This document shows positions 1 to 15,000 of a stretch of DNA of 64,000 bases, piece by piece. Origin of the DNA: Corella eumyota (taxonomy: Eukaryota; Chordata; Ascidiacea; Phlebobranchia; Corellidae); assembly GCA_963082875.1 (NCBI GenBank), contig OY720097.1:15694501-15758500 (forward strand). Direction: 5' to 3'. The notes under the pieces are model-generated. The model was not told the origin of the DNA. It saw only the letters and a list, made by a program, of their open reading frames with translations, and searched no databases. Within the stretch, counting starts at the first letter, position 1. Every line of letters begins with the position of its first letter. A program made the translations under genes and the position numbers.

Positions 1-3000
1 TCAATATTGAGGCCAATCTCAAAGGAGTTAACTCAGACAAAATGCGACGAAGCAAAAGTGTTACCTAATAATACAAATAAAAAAAGGTTGAAAAAATAAA
101 AACATTTAGTGATTTTCTCTAAAACAAATTATCTAAGTTTAAAATAACTACCTGTCGTTGTATTCTAGGTGTACCAGTATGCAACAAAGTAAACAGATCC
201 AAAATAAGAGTATTTTGTTGGGCAATATAGTGACAACCTACATCAGAACCACTAAGAGCTAACATCATGGATAATAACTCAAAACAATAAGTGTCAGATG
301 ACAGCACAGATTTAACCTGAACGATAGACAAACAATTATTAATGTGGCATACCAAACTACCATGCTTTAAAATAAAAAAAATGGTTATCTATTGTAAGAT
401 GAAGAAAGCAAGCATGCCCTATTTGGTCAAATGTCAAAACAAATATATGTTGTTTTAAGAAAAATTTATTTTATATTGGAGTAAAAAAACAATATGATAA
501 ACTAAAGTAGTCAAAATTGACCTGATAAAATTTGTAGAAAGAAATTGTTAACATAAATGTCAATATATTATTCTAAAATTTGTTTACTTGTTGGTTCCCA
601 AGGTCATCATTGTATAAAGTTTTTTTCCAAACTGTTTTGATCTGTAAGGTTTCAGTTTGAATGGCTTGTACTGTGTGTTCAAATACCTAAACAATTACCA
701 TCAATATTATTCCAAATAAAATAAACAAAAATATCTCACAAATTTTGTTTAAAAAACAATAAATACAGAATATTTAACCTGCTTCAAAGTTGTTAAAATC
801 AAATGCCTTTAAACAAAAATTGTTTTACCTTTTTCTGTAGATAAGTCAGTTTATCTCTACTGAAAAGGATGCCAACCATGTGTTCTCGGAGGTTGGGATC
901 AACATCCCGAGGACTTGCTGGAGAACTTATTACACTCGAGCTACTCTGGACCTCCTGGTTGAGTGAATCATTCAAGTTCATATTTTCTGGGTTCTCAGAC
1001 AAAAGTTGACCAAAAACCTTAACAAAAATAAATTGTGTAAGAAAACAAAATGTATACTTACAAAGTCTCCAAAAAATATTTATTTTATTTAAAAATTAAC
1101 ATAATTTTGCATTTTATATAAAAAAAACAATTTTTACCTAACATATTAATGTTAATTTAAAGTTAAGAATTTTAAAAACATTATAAAAAAGTTTCTATAC
1201 CTATAAGCTTCTAATACAAAACATTAATAAAATAATCTTACCTCAGCAGTTAAAAGTTTAAAAGTGTTTAAAAGTTCGACCTCACACATTTGTGCCCTCA
1301 TTATTTCAACTGGAATTTGTTTCAAGATTTTACAACCTTCTTTTACAGATTGTCCAAGTAGTTTAATTTGGCGAACTCTTAAACTGTTGTCTGGGCCTCT
1401 TAACCCAATTTTAATTTTCTGAAAAAATAAGAAAAGTATAAAATTTAAATAACACATGATTCTTACAATTTTTAAATTAATATTTAAATGACATTATTTT
1501 AAAGGTAACTTCACAGTATTTAAATATAAAAATATTAATTTATTTTTGCTAATTAAAAAAATTATTATTATTATTTTCATTTTCCTATTTAGTTTTTGGG
1601 TCCAGCAATGAGACTGACTTATTACGATTTATGCTAAGCTTCTACTGTAAGTAACATGCATACAAAATGTATTAATAAAGTAACATAAGCACGTTACTTA
1701 GTGAATAATAAATTTTAATATAAGATAAACTTACAGTTAAATCCTTTTCAACACTAAAGAATATCCACCCAGCAAATTGGTTGTTAACATCCATACTTGT
1801 AAGTTTATTCCACTCCCCTTCTTCTATTTCATTATACAACACGATACCTGTTGTTCTTTTCTAAATTATAAAAAGTATTAACACAATGAATTTATTTTAA
1901 TATAAAACCAAAATAAGTGAAAAGATTAAAATAGAAAAATGGTTTTGAATAAAATGTAGAAAATTACCAAAAATAATTTAAAATTAACAATATCACGTTT
2001 AAACATAAAATTTTTTTTTTAATAAAATAACAAACGTTATGTAAAAACGTAATTTATATTGCAAAAGTAAATAAAAAGTGGAAGTTACATGTAAATCTCT
2101 TGTATTGTCAATATGAACATAAAGTTCTCCAGGAATGACATCAGCTTCATTTTTCTTTTGACCTTCCTTGTTAGCAAGAAAATCAATTGTAATTGTTTTT
2201 GCTTTATTTCGATCATCTTCACCTAAAATAAAAATTAATCTAATTAAAATACTCTTCTAACTTGATAAATTTAAACACATAACAACCAATAATGCTTTAG
2301 AAAGCCAAGACTTGCTTTCAATCATTCAACTGCAACACATAAAATATAGTTTTTTCAAGGCACTTGCCTGATTCCCAGAATGTTTCAGTTGAGCCATCAG
2401 TTAAACTGTTAGATACAGCAACATGACTTGATGTTTTTACATGAACTTTCAGACTTAGATCTTCCAAATATTCTACCTTGGCTTCTTCAACCTTTAAATA
2501 TAAGCTTTTGTAAATATACAATTATTTATTCTTTTCAAGGTTAAAAAAAATAAAATAAAAATAGATTTCTAATTTAAGTTTTTAAATAAAGATGCATGAA
2601 TGCACTTTTATTTAATTAGGTTTTTATATATATTAATATGTATATATTAGAGCATAATAAGATACATAATATTAAAATTTAATGATTAAACATGAACACT
2701 TACATTAATAGCAAAATCTACATTCTTTTTTTGATCTCTAACTTTAACATATTTCATTTTTGGTCGTTCCTGATTCAAGACTTCAGAATTCGACAACATT
2801 GCACTAATGTGCGAAAAAACTTTACTTTTCTGTAAAAATCTGTGATCGGTGGAATGAACTCGAACACTCCAACATCTAATTGTGTATAAAAAAAATGCAA
2901 TATATTAGAAAAATTGAGACAAAAATTTCCTTTCAAAATGAGGTAGTATATTTTTTTTAATCCTATAATATTTAAAATTTTGCATGAATTGCTGAAAACA

Positions 3001-6000
3001 GTTGTAGAACTAACAAGGAGAAAAAAAATATTGGCATAATCTTATAGGTAAAAATTTAAAAAGCAAATACCTAATCGCCATAAGTTGAACAGGACTGTTA
3101 GCTGGCAGATGCATCATAATATTAGAAACAGTTTGTAGAAAACCATGGTAAGCTTCAACAAGTGGTTTCATTGACTCCATTCCGGCTATTTCCATGTCTT
3201 TAACAGGGTGCTCGCATAACTCTTGTAAACTCTTTATTAATATTTAAAAAATATAATGTCTTTCTTAAAAAGCAAGAATTTTGAACTAAGAATAATTTTA
3301 ATCTTCTTTACATATTAAATTTTCAGAAAAAAAATGTTCACCTCTGTTTCATCATCATTGACGTCTTTATTATTTTCATCCAAAGATTTTTCATTTCTTG
3401 CATCGTTTCTGTGATGGTCAGCAGACAAAGCACTCACAAAATACCATAAAATATCATGGATGCAAGATTCAAATATCACTGTTCGAAGTAACCAAGTAAG
3501 AGCCTGAAAAATTTAATAAACAGTATGTTAAACCATGTTATTGATATGCAATGCACTATAATCTCCATGTCAAAATAGTGATAAAATAATCTAAAATAAC
3601 CTAAAGCAAATCAGTGGAAATTTAGTTTATATTAAAATAAAAAATTTAAGAAAGCAAAATTTTACACTATTTTTGAAATTTGTTAAGTTAATTAAGTCAA
3701 CTACAACAAACACATATTAACCTGCAAAACATAGACCCTCAAAGCAGCTCTTTTCAAGGTGATCTGCAGTGTAAGTTGTATAGAATTAAGTTCGTGTCTC
3801 TCTGTTATAAATGATATTACGTTAGATCTTCTTAAATCCGATGTTGCCAACTTTCTCATAGTGGAAGATGAGTGTAAAAAATTTGTTTCATTTCTTGAAT
3901 CTAAAAAAAAATTTTCATAAAGGTTTTAAAATTTTTTTAAATTATTTCGGATTACTTAAACTTTTGTACATGAACTACTTTTTACCATTATTAAAGGTAG
4001 CCACATCTCCACTACTACAAGCTCTTTTCCGATGAGTTTTACTTGTTGGCGAACCAGCTGATATAGATCTTAATAATCTATGTTGTAACAAGATTGACTC
4101 CGTCTACATAATTAAACCAATACAAAGTTAATACAGAAATAAACATACTTATGTACATGTAAGAATTTGAAAAGGTTTTTAAGTTAAGAATATCTTATAA
4201 TATAAAAAAAATAAAAATTATTTTACTTTTTGTGGGGAGCTATCGGGAGTGATTGAAAGTCGTTGAACAATATTTTTAAAAGTAGGTGAGGGAGTATTCT
4301 GACTTGAAATTGATCGCTGGCGATAATCAAATGCGGCTTTTAACTTTCGACTAAAACAAAATTATTTTTTCAAGGTAAATATAGCTTAAAAATTTTAAAA
4401 ACACTTTCATTCACACTGAAAATCTAATTTTTTTTTTTATTTAACATAATATTTAAAAATGCAATTTAATGTTTTAGTTGGATTGAACAAACTCACATTT
4501 GCTGTGTAGCAGATACATCCCTCATATTTTCATTAGAATGACCATGTTTGTTTAAAAATGCACAAGATATTGATGAAAATGGACAATCACTGTAGTTGGA
4601 CTGTGGTAAAAGATCTAAAAAGAAAAAAAAAAGAAAAGTTGTTTAGGAGATTTGCAAGAAAAAAAATTATAAAATATTTTATAATAAATTTAAAAAAATG
4701 AGTAACAAAACTAATACGCTTTCTTGAAGAAGTAGTTAAATTTCAAGTTATTTTAAGAAAGTACCTTCTTTTTCCCACATGGTGTCCTCATCAGTAAACA
4801 AATCAACATTCCATAATCGATTTGCAGCAAACAATCCTTTAAAATATTAACATTTAAATAATAAATAAGTCCTAACAGGAATTCATCTTTTAATACCAAT
4901 TTAGAGATTGAGGCCAAATAAACAAATACAGAAATCATGTGATCATTTTACTAAACAAAAAGATTAAAACACCTGGTACACTAGGTCCCATTTGTGGACT
5001 TTTAACACTTGCAGTACTTCTCAGAGATAACAAAAACATTGCATTTGCATGCATAATCTAAAACAAAATAATGTAACGCATAAATATTAATAGTAAATAG
5101 TAAGTACATGTCAGTCTTGTAAATTAGAGAATTACAATAAAAAAAAATACAAAAATACAATAAAAAAAGAAAATACAAAAATACAATAAAAAATACAAAA
5201 ATACAATAAAAAAATACAATAAAAAAAGTCGAAATACAATAAAAAAAGACTTTTAAAGGCACAAAAAATTAAATAACCTGTCTAGCATTGGAAGGTTGAG
5301 ACAAATTTTTCTGCAATCTGTTCATCCAATTCCCACTTCCCTGTTTCTTGGCATTGTGCTTAAAACCTGATTTCCCATTCTTATTTGATTTATGCCTACA
5401 CATTTATTAAATTTGTTGTTAAATATTGTGTAACCCTGTCACATAAATTTACTATAAGTCAACTTAAAATAAATTGATATTTGATTTAAAAAGTAAACAA
5501 AATAATTATTTGTAAACATACTTGGTTCTACAAACCACACATAGAAGGTACCAGGTGCTTCCCCCATTGCCCCCATCTCCACATTCACCGGCCCAGCCCC
5601 CACAATAATGTCCACTACTGTTGTATCCGAGACCCCCGGCAAACATACCACAACCAGGGTGTGCCTTAAATTTTATTTTTTAATTATTTTTGTTGCAAAT
5701 AAAAACAAATTTTATTGTATTAAATTAAAACTTAGACTTAGCAATAATAAGCTCCTTTATACATATTTATATTAATTATATTATTTTTAACAACATATAA
5801 CTTTTACCATGCTCATATGGTAGGTAACTGGATATGGAAAAACTTGATCACACAATTCACATTTTGTGTCTCTAAAATATTCTCCTGAATCAGCTCCTAC
5901 ATAGAAATTATTTTTCGTTGAAAATTTAAAAGATCTGTTTTTAAAAATCTCAACAATATTATCAATAATTACATAATACTCATTATCGTACAACTATTTA

Positions 6001-6067
6001 TAATTACAAAATAAGGGTAAACAATGTTCATGTTTGTGGTGTTAGAATTTTTTTGTGACCTTGTTTT

Positions 6068-6098
<31 letters not shown>

Positions 6099-9000
6099 TT
6101 TGTTGTTGTAGCTGATGCTGTGCTTGCTGGTAAGGAGAAAATCCCAGATTACCTCCTGGATTAGCATTTCTACCGTGAGGAAAGTTTTTCTCAAAAATAT
6201 TTTTCCAGGTAGTTTTCCTTTTTAATGACTTAACCTATAAAATATAAAAATAAACTTGAACAAGGTAAAGAGATCTAAGGAAATCTATACTTTTAAATTT
6301 AAAATATATATTTTTCAAAAATAATGAGACACCACTAGTGTAATACTTGTTATATTTACCCCAGGTGGTGCTGGCAGTGGAACAGAATTAATATCATTTA
6401 CACTTGATCTTCTTTGTTGTGGTTTACTTGGTAGTTTCTCCAACTGACAATTTAAATTTTGATTTAAAGGAGTTGGGGTTGGCAGGCTCTAAATAGCAAA
6501 AAAAAATTAATTTAGTTATTTAACTATATGCAAAGAAAAACATATTCAATTAAAGAAAAACATAATAATTTATTCATTTTATATAAAAATAACACATACA
6601 ATATAAAACATAATAAAATAACAGTGGTATACATAGATGTAAGGTATTTAAATTAAATATAAACTTTACCAACATACATGTTCTTAGCATGTCGGTAGTT
6701 TCCTTAACCTTTGCTAGTTTTTAACTAATACAGAAAGCCAAAATTTGTTAATTCAATACCTCATTAGATATTGCAATTTTTGTGATTGGTTCAGATAATT
6801 TATTCCACAGTATAGAAAGGTGGGCAAGAGTTTCAGGCATGTCTTTCGTAGATATTTCATTAATGTTACATTCAGTTGGCTTGGCTAACAACAAAAATTT
6901 AAAAAACAAATACTAATATTAAGCACGTATATCACAAATTATTTAATATATAAAAAATTAATATTTAAAAATATTTTTTTTATTGATCCAGTAACCCACC
7001 TGTAGGTTGGTTAGCTTGGGAATTTTGGTTTTCAAACTTGATATAAGAAGAACAAGACATTGCATCATGAACAATTCCCTCGTGCCAAACAAAAGCTGCA
7101 AATACCGCCCTCGAACATTCTGCTACAAGTGGTGACAAAGCAACCGATGGTCTAAAACAAAATATTTTCATTTAAAATTAACAAGCAACAACTCTCTAAA
7201 AGTTAACCTGAATAGTACAATATATCAAATTGTGTTGGTTAACTTACTTTGCAGTAGAACTCTTCTTCTGAACTTTATGCATTCTGTCAGTTTGTTTGAC
7301 GTATTGTTTTCTGAAAACACCATAAAGTGTTAACAACAACAAAAAAATTGAAACTAAAAAAAGTGACAGACATAACACTTACTTGGATGGGCGTAATTTT
7401 GTAGTCAGCATTTCCTCAGACTGACCTCTATTTAAATTTGAAACAGGTTTTGATGGCAACCCAGCATCAACATTAATCAAATCGATTCCATTTGAGAGAC
7501 CTGGTTTACCAGGAGACAAAATATTTCCCTCCACATCAACAATATCATCAGTTGTGTCATCTATAAACGGTATATCCCCATTTATTTGTATCTCTTCCTT
7601 ATTTTCCGGCACAATCTTTTTCTTCCCCCGACCTCTTATTATCTTATCAGGTGGAAGATTTGGGTCCAAAGTTTTCAACTGCTCAGATGATGAACAGCTT
7701 TTTCCAGATTTTTGTGCACCATTTATGCCATTGGTTAATGTCTTTGATCCTTTCGATAAAGTTTCAAACTGATTGCTTAAATCCATAATGTGATGTTTTA
7801 AAATATTCTCCATTTTCCCTGTATTTTTCTTCATCTGCACAGTCTCCTTGATCAACTTTCCAGTGGTTTTTGATTTGGATCTGCTTCTTTGGTGTTTGGT
7901 ATTCGACATAGACCTACTTCTGCTACTATTCGAAGGAGAAGATGTGCTTAAAGGTGAGTGATTTCTTTTATGATGAGTTGATGTAATTGATAATCTCTTA
8001 GTTGAGTCTAACACACAATAAAATCATAAATAACTTTACAGCATAAAATTTTAAACTTCAACAAACAAATTTCTTTTATTTTGTTTTTATCAAGTTTATA
8101 TTTTGGTGTTATGTAAAACAAATAACAAAAATAAAAATATTTTACGTTACCATTTTGTGATTTTGAGTATTTTTTTCTAAAAATCTCGGAATCAGAAGAA
8201 GACCTTTGATGTTTCTTTACTTTTTCTTTCCAGTGATGTGGTTTCTCTGCTATTACCTTTTTCGCATTTTCAACAACTGATTCATCAACAAGAATTATTT
8301 CTGGGTTTTCTTTTTTAATTTCCAGAACCTTTTCGACTACGCTTTTAGATTGATCACTCTTAACTGACAACTTAATATTGTCTTGGTCAGTAGGACTGAT
8401 AAAAGGATTTTCGATAAATGGGCTGCTTATTTTGGCACACATGGCACCTCGTTCTGCAGACTGTTGTATTACAAATGGACTTGATTTCTGAATATTGTTC
8501 ATGTTTGTGTTGGTAAATACTGGTGATTTAGGGTTGGGTAATGTAAAGTGTCTGGGTTGGGATAGTTCGTGAAAGTTTAAGTGTTGTGTTCCATCTGATG
8601 AAACAGCTAAAGTCCAACCATGACCAGTGTCAACAGGTTCCTCACAAAATCTGTTTAAACACAAAAACATGATAAACACAAAAACTAGGGACATCATTTT
8701 TGCTTTTATTAAGCAACTAACATCTTAATGTATCACCTTTTAACATCAGAAGAATGAAGTAGTAGCCAAGATCCATATTTATTTCTTACACAATTTGTTG
8801 CAATAAATACCTTGCCATCAACCAACTTGCCTAAAAACACAATATTTTAAATAAAATATGCACTTAAAAACGTTTTTTTATTATATTCAAGTTATACACT
8901 TTCGTTTATTAAAAAAAATATTTTATTCAACCAACTTACCCACAGGAGCAGATTTAAGATCAGGGTTAAATCTAATATTATGGCCTGCAGTCCCACATTT

Positions 9001-12000
9001 CTGTACTTTATAACTCCCTGGAATAATTTCTTTCCATTCCAAAGCGCTTGTAGCTGCACCATCAGTGGGAGAAGAGAATGAAAATAATTTAGAGGGTGCA
9101 GCAAACTGTTCTGTCGGTAGAGATGTTGCCAACTTTTTTCTCTTTGGTATTTCCTTTACAAATGTTTTCGAGCTGCTAAGTTGGTTCTGATAATACACAA
9201 AAAAAATAAAAGGTAAAAATCTAACATTTTAAAATACTCAGATATAATATAGCGCGCTAAAACATAAAACAAAAAAATATTTAATTTATGTTGATAACAT
9301 AGTAACATGCATTATAAAGATTAAACAACTTGGTAAATACAAATAAAAAAGTAAAAAATAATAATTACAACAGAAAAAGACTGTTTAGGTTCTGGACCAG
9401 TTGTTTTATTATCGGTTTCCTTGGACACCTCAACAGGATTATCCACAGGCACAAGGTGGGTTCTACCACTAGGTTTGTGGTATGATATACACCAGGCATC
9501 GGTTGTACTGGAAGTGTTGTTACAAAACTTTTTTACACTCGACTGTTAACAAAAAATAAATATTTAAAAAATTAAAAAACATGGAATTTGCTTTTAAACG
9601 AATCATCAAACTAGGTGTTCATTGATCTTTTTTTGTAAATCTTGTTACCTCACTAAGTTTAACCCAATTTCCATCATTATTTCTCACTTCATCTACATAC
9701 TCTATAATACTTCCATATTCCAACAACACTATCTGTAAAAAATAATCAAAATATAATATAAAACCCTTACATCCAAGTTTTTCTTAAGACCAATTTTTTT
9801 TTAAATTTTTTTATTTTTAATTTTATATAATAAAATATATTTTTTTACCTGTGGACTTTGCAAAGTAGGATTTGTCCTTATTCTTAGTCCTCTACTATTT
9901 TTGGTGTTGAACTTTAAGTATTTACTTTTATCGGTTGTCCCAGACACTGCCATTTGCCGCTCACTACAGCCTTGTGGAGCCACCTGCACTTTAACAAGCT
10001 TCCTGGGACCACGTAATTCGTCATCAAAAGTAACTTGAAGAGTGTAGTCAGTTGGATGGGAAGGTATCCAAGATGCATTATAAACTCCTACAAAAAAAAT
10101 TTTAATTTAACTGTTACAAATACTAATACAAAAAACAATATTAAAACAAAAGAGTAATTAAAAAAAGTACATCAGTTTCTTACCATTTCCAATACTTGCA
10201 ACTAGTATATTCTCAGTTTTGAGAGTTCTTTTTAGTGGATAACTAAACCTCAGTTCTTCAAATGAAAAATTTCTGTAAGCTCTCATCATGGAAATGGAAT
10301 GATATCTATAATCCTTGTGCTTAATGGTATCATAACTACATGAAAAGTTAGGAACAGGGTCCATTGGCGACACATCTAAAATATTTGCAAATAAAATAAC
10401 TAATTATAAGAATATTAGGTTTAAACAAAATTTATTTTTTTAAGGTTACAGATATTTAGGTTCGGACAATTGTATTTTAAAATTGATATTTTTTCTTTAA
10501 TTTAACAAGAAAAATATCCTTCTTAAACACTAGCTTTAAACATAAAGTTACCTGAGCTAGATGAATTCATATAAGATACATTAGAGTTATGGTGTCCAGA
10601 ATTCTGTGGTTTGGCAGACAAGTCAACTTTAAGAGTAGGCACGTGAACGATGTTACCATATTGGTCCTTCGTGGTTATGGTAATAGCAGTGGGTAATGTG
10701 TGTATAAGAGATTTCTTGTTTAGTTGTAAAATACACTGTGATGAGTCAACATAAGAATCTGGTTGCAACCACCTGATTATGTATAAGAATAAAATTTTAA
10801 TTTAAGGTCAAGCTTTTAAAAATGCATCACAATTTTCAATTATTTTTTTTTCTCATGGGCTTGTAATATTACATGATGTTATAGTATAAGAATTACAAGT
10901 CAAGTAAGTTTTAAATACTTATTTTTGAAAGCATTACTAATTATAATTAAACAAAACTAACAATTTAGTTTAGGTAAATAAAGTGTAACATTCAACAAGG
11001 CTTTATTTTAGCTTGAACCTAACTCAAATTTCTTTAAAAAAATACACAAATATCATTTTTTTACCTTGCTAATCTTCCACCACTTGTGTTAGGACAAGCA
11101 CCGACAAAATCGAGTAAAAATTTCTTTTCCTTTGTTGATTCATTTAAATCAAGGTTATCTTCTAATGCTTGTTTGGCAGTTGGAAAAAGGTTTATTTGCA
11201 AACCAGGTAAAAACAATTCAGAATGGCGTTGTAGAGTGACCATGGATGTTTTTTCAATGGCTTTAAGTTGGTCGTTCTTTTCATCATGTGTTCCATTTGG
11301 TGTGTGGTTTATTAAATCATTAGTGTTTTCATCTAAGTGTTTTAAATAAAGATTAAATTTTAGACTTTTCGATTCATAATTATAAGGGTTTTTATAATTT
11401 GCCAGTAAGCTGGTTTGTTGTAGAACATGTTATAAAACAGAAACTTTGTTACTTTTTGTTATAAAGCAAGGTCTGCAAGAATAAATATCTGTAAATTATA
11501 TTAGAAAAACAGCAATGTAACAACATTCCTTTTATTATTTATTTAAAATCGTATTTACCAATCCACAATTCATGATGAATGTTCATGAGATTAACTGAAC
11601 ACATTCCAGCAATATTAATAAGTTTGCTCACCAACCTTGATCCATCATTACTCGATGCTGATGACAAACTTTCAAACCCTAAAAAGATATTAAAATAATC
11701 GTTCAGTAAACAAAGCGTCACTAAAAAAACATTTTTTAACCTTAAGGTAAAATATAAATAATAACATGTTCCATTTTACATGTTAGTTTAATTGAATTTA
11801 TACCTGTTACAGTGCATTTAAAACCATAAAAAGCAAAGGGTTTTTGTTCTTTGCTGTTTGTATAATCTGAAGCAGTTTCAAGTGAAAACAAAAGCTCACA
11901 ACCAGGTAGTAATAATGCATTTTGAGGCCAATTTCGATCTTCGTGCATTTTTTTCAGGATAGGATACAATAACTTTTTCTTTTTTGCTGGCTCATTTTCA

Positions 12001-15000
12001 ACATTATTTTCCTAAATAATTAATTTTATCCCTTAAACATAGAACTCAACAAAAAATTTTATAGTTTGTGTTTTGAGGATATTTATAAACATAAGTTTAT
12101 AAATTTATAAATATAAATGACATTTTTTTTTAAATATAAATGATATTTAAACAACAGTTTTAAACCAGGTTGGTATTGTACAAACCTCATCTTCCATGTT
12201 TTTTTCTTGTTTTGATTGAACCAAAAATAATTGCAAGAAATCTTCAACTTGGACAGTTTGACATTTTGATGAAAAGTTAACAACCATCCACTTTACTGTT
12301 GGTGGAAAAGTGGCCTAAATTAAAATAGTTTATTATTAAAAAAATAATAAAAATTTTAAAACAAGGTTAACTATTAAAAAAAAATATGTAAAAACTTTTA
12401 ACAAAGAAATAAAGAAAGTAATTATAATTAACTATAATTTATAATAACATCAAAATATTTTTTTAAATTTTAAAATCTAAAAAAAGTCACCTTATATCGC
12501 TTCACAGTAGCAGGTTTATAAGGATGCTCACTCTCTATTACCACACTGTGGCACTTGGGTGATTTATCCTCGATGTTAGGGTAAGCAAGTTGTTGTATGT
12601 TAATTAGGGGATGAAGTAAATCTCTTATAAGGTCCATAACTTCCACTGCACATAGTGGGTTCTTTCGAATTAAAACCCCTGGTAAATACAAGTAATATTT
12701 TATTTTAATTAAGCATGAAAAATGCTGCATAAACCACTAGTTTCAGAATAACTCTTTTTTTACTACGTTTTTTTTACAAAGAAAGTAGAATTTTATATCT
12801 GTTTAAATTTTATACTATAAGTTAACTACAATTAGCAAACTTTTGTTTTAATGATGCTTATCTGAATTTAAAAAAAAAACAGAACATTTTTACACATTAA
12901 CAGATAGGTAAAAACAATATTTATTAAGCACTTACCAATGTTCGAAAACAATTCAGGTAATAGAAAAGAAATAAGATGACAATTCAAAACTTTTTTGGCC
13001 ATGATTTGAATCGTTTCTTTGTTGTTATGTTCACATGTAATAACATCTGGTGAACTACTTGTATTTGGTTTTTGATTATTATTTATATGTTTTTCTGTAT
13101 TGTATCCATCAACTGTAATAAAAGGTATGTCAGATTAAAATTTGCAAAAAAAAAACAACAAATCTAAAGTTGTTTCCTTCTTACCTTTAACCTTTGACGC
13201 AAGATTTTTCTTTGACACGGTATGGAATATTTCAATAGCGCACTCCACAACATAAGATAATATGTTCAAAACATGATGTTGGTAAGTTTGTGAAGCTGAC
13301 ATTGGCGTCGTGGCAGTTCCTATCCACTTGTTAGTTGGTGATGCAGGCAATTCATCAGCATATGATGACCTATGTGTTTTTAACAGTACTTAAATAAGTG
13401 TAAATTTTTTTAATTTTTGTTATTTTATTTCACTGTGAATATACTATACTTAAAGTAACTCTTTTTCAAAATTTCGATTTATTATATTAGAAAAAAAAAA
13501 AAATTTCATATTTGCCTTTGATATAGCAGAGATGAGATCTGTGACTTGATAGAAGCAGGTTTGTTGTTGTAAGTTAAATTGTGAGTAAAATCAAACAGAG
13601 TTCCATCACTACCATGTGATGTAGACTTGCCTGGTTCTTGTAACATGTAACATTTATCTCCATCATGTAACAAAACTATCTTGTACAACTCATTTTTCTA
13701 AAATTCACCAAACAAAACAAAATTTCAATTAAAAAGCTTAACTAAAAAATAGACTTAGATACATATGTTTAAGTAAAGTTTTTTAGTTTTTAAAACCTTA
13801 AAAAGGTCATTTTAAATACAGATAAACTACATAAATAAACGTTAAAACATTATGCAAATACTTATTGTACCTTAACATTAATCGGTTTATTAAATTTGAT
13901 GTTGATAACTTGATTTGAATCCTGATTACTTTCATCTACATTTGATTCAGCTTTCACAATGTTGACTGTTTTCCAATTCTCACCATCATTTTGCTGTAAA
14001 TCCTTTTTCTGTAAAAACAGTTTAAACTTTTGTTAAATAATGTTTTGTTAAGTATAACATTAGGTAATTTTTTAAAAATTTACAAAATATTTTACAATGT
14101 TATTACATAATTAAGTTATTAAAAATGTAAAGAAAATGAAATTTACAAGTTTGAGAACTTCTACTTCATATTTGTGACTACCCTTTCCAGTTCCACTCAC
14201 CCCTAACCCCATAATATTTACCCCATCTCTGTCCACACTAAAGTACAACCCTTCTGCTGACCCATTCTCACTACATGGTACTTGTTCAAATCTGTAAAAA
14301 ACAGAACTTAAAATTATATACCCACTATCATTATAATGTATAAAAAGCAAAACACAAACAAGCTTTTGTAATTTGATGGAAACAATGGTTGATATTAACA
14401 TTAGTATTAAGAATTATCATTTGAAATTGTTAAATTCAATTTGTTACTAACCGATTTGTCAAACTATTGGCATTTAGTTTATCGTTGCCACACAACAAAA
14501 ACTTTGGATCAGATGCTCTGTAGGATAGATCAGTTGTAAGACTTGCAAGAAGTTTACAAGTACTTTGTACTAAGCTATCTTCAGGAGTTAACAGCAATGA
14601 TTTGGACTAACAAAAGATATAAATATTTTAATTTTACAAACTTTCTGAGACGATAAGTTAAAAAACAAACAAAAATTTCAAAAATGCTAATTTGGAATAA
14701 ATTTAACAGTTTACTTACAGAATCAACAAAACCAAAAATATTTTTATTTTTTGAGGAAGTTTCAGTTGCAACAATATTTCTGGCAGGTTCACAAATTATT
14801 TCAACCAACATTAAAGTAACTTCATAGAATCCTCCAGTATGAGGTGTAGATGGAGAACTAGCACATGACACTGTTGCAAAAAAACATAACATGGTAAATA
14901 CAATTATAAAAAAATGTTAGTAACTTGCATATATAAATTCAACCGGCAGCGTGGTGTAGTGGTAAGAACTCTTGCTACACCACACATAAGGTCGTGGGTT

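Noticed and set aside
5002-5262. Phe/Tyr-rich minus-strand frame resembling a membrane peptide
   Set aside because: Produced by an A-rich intronic minisatellite. The true MYCBP2 exons on both sides splice across it.
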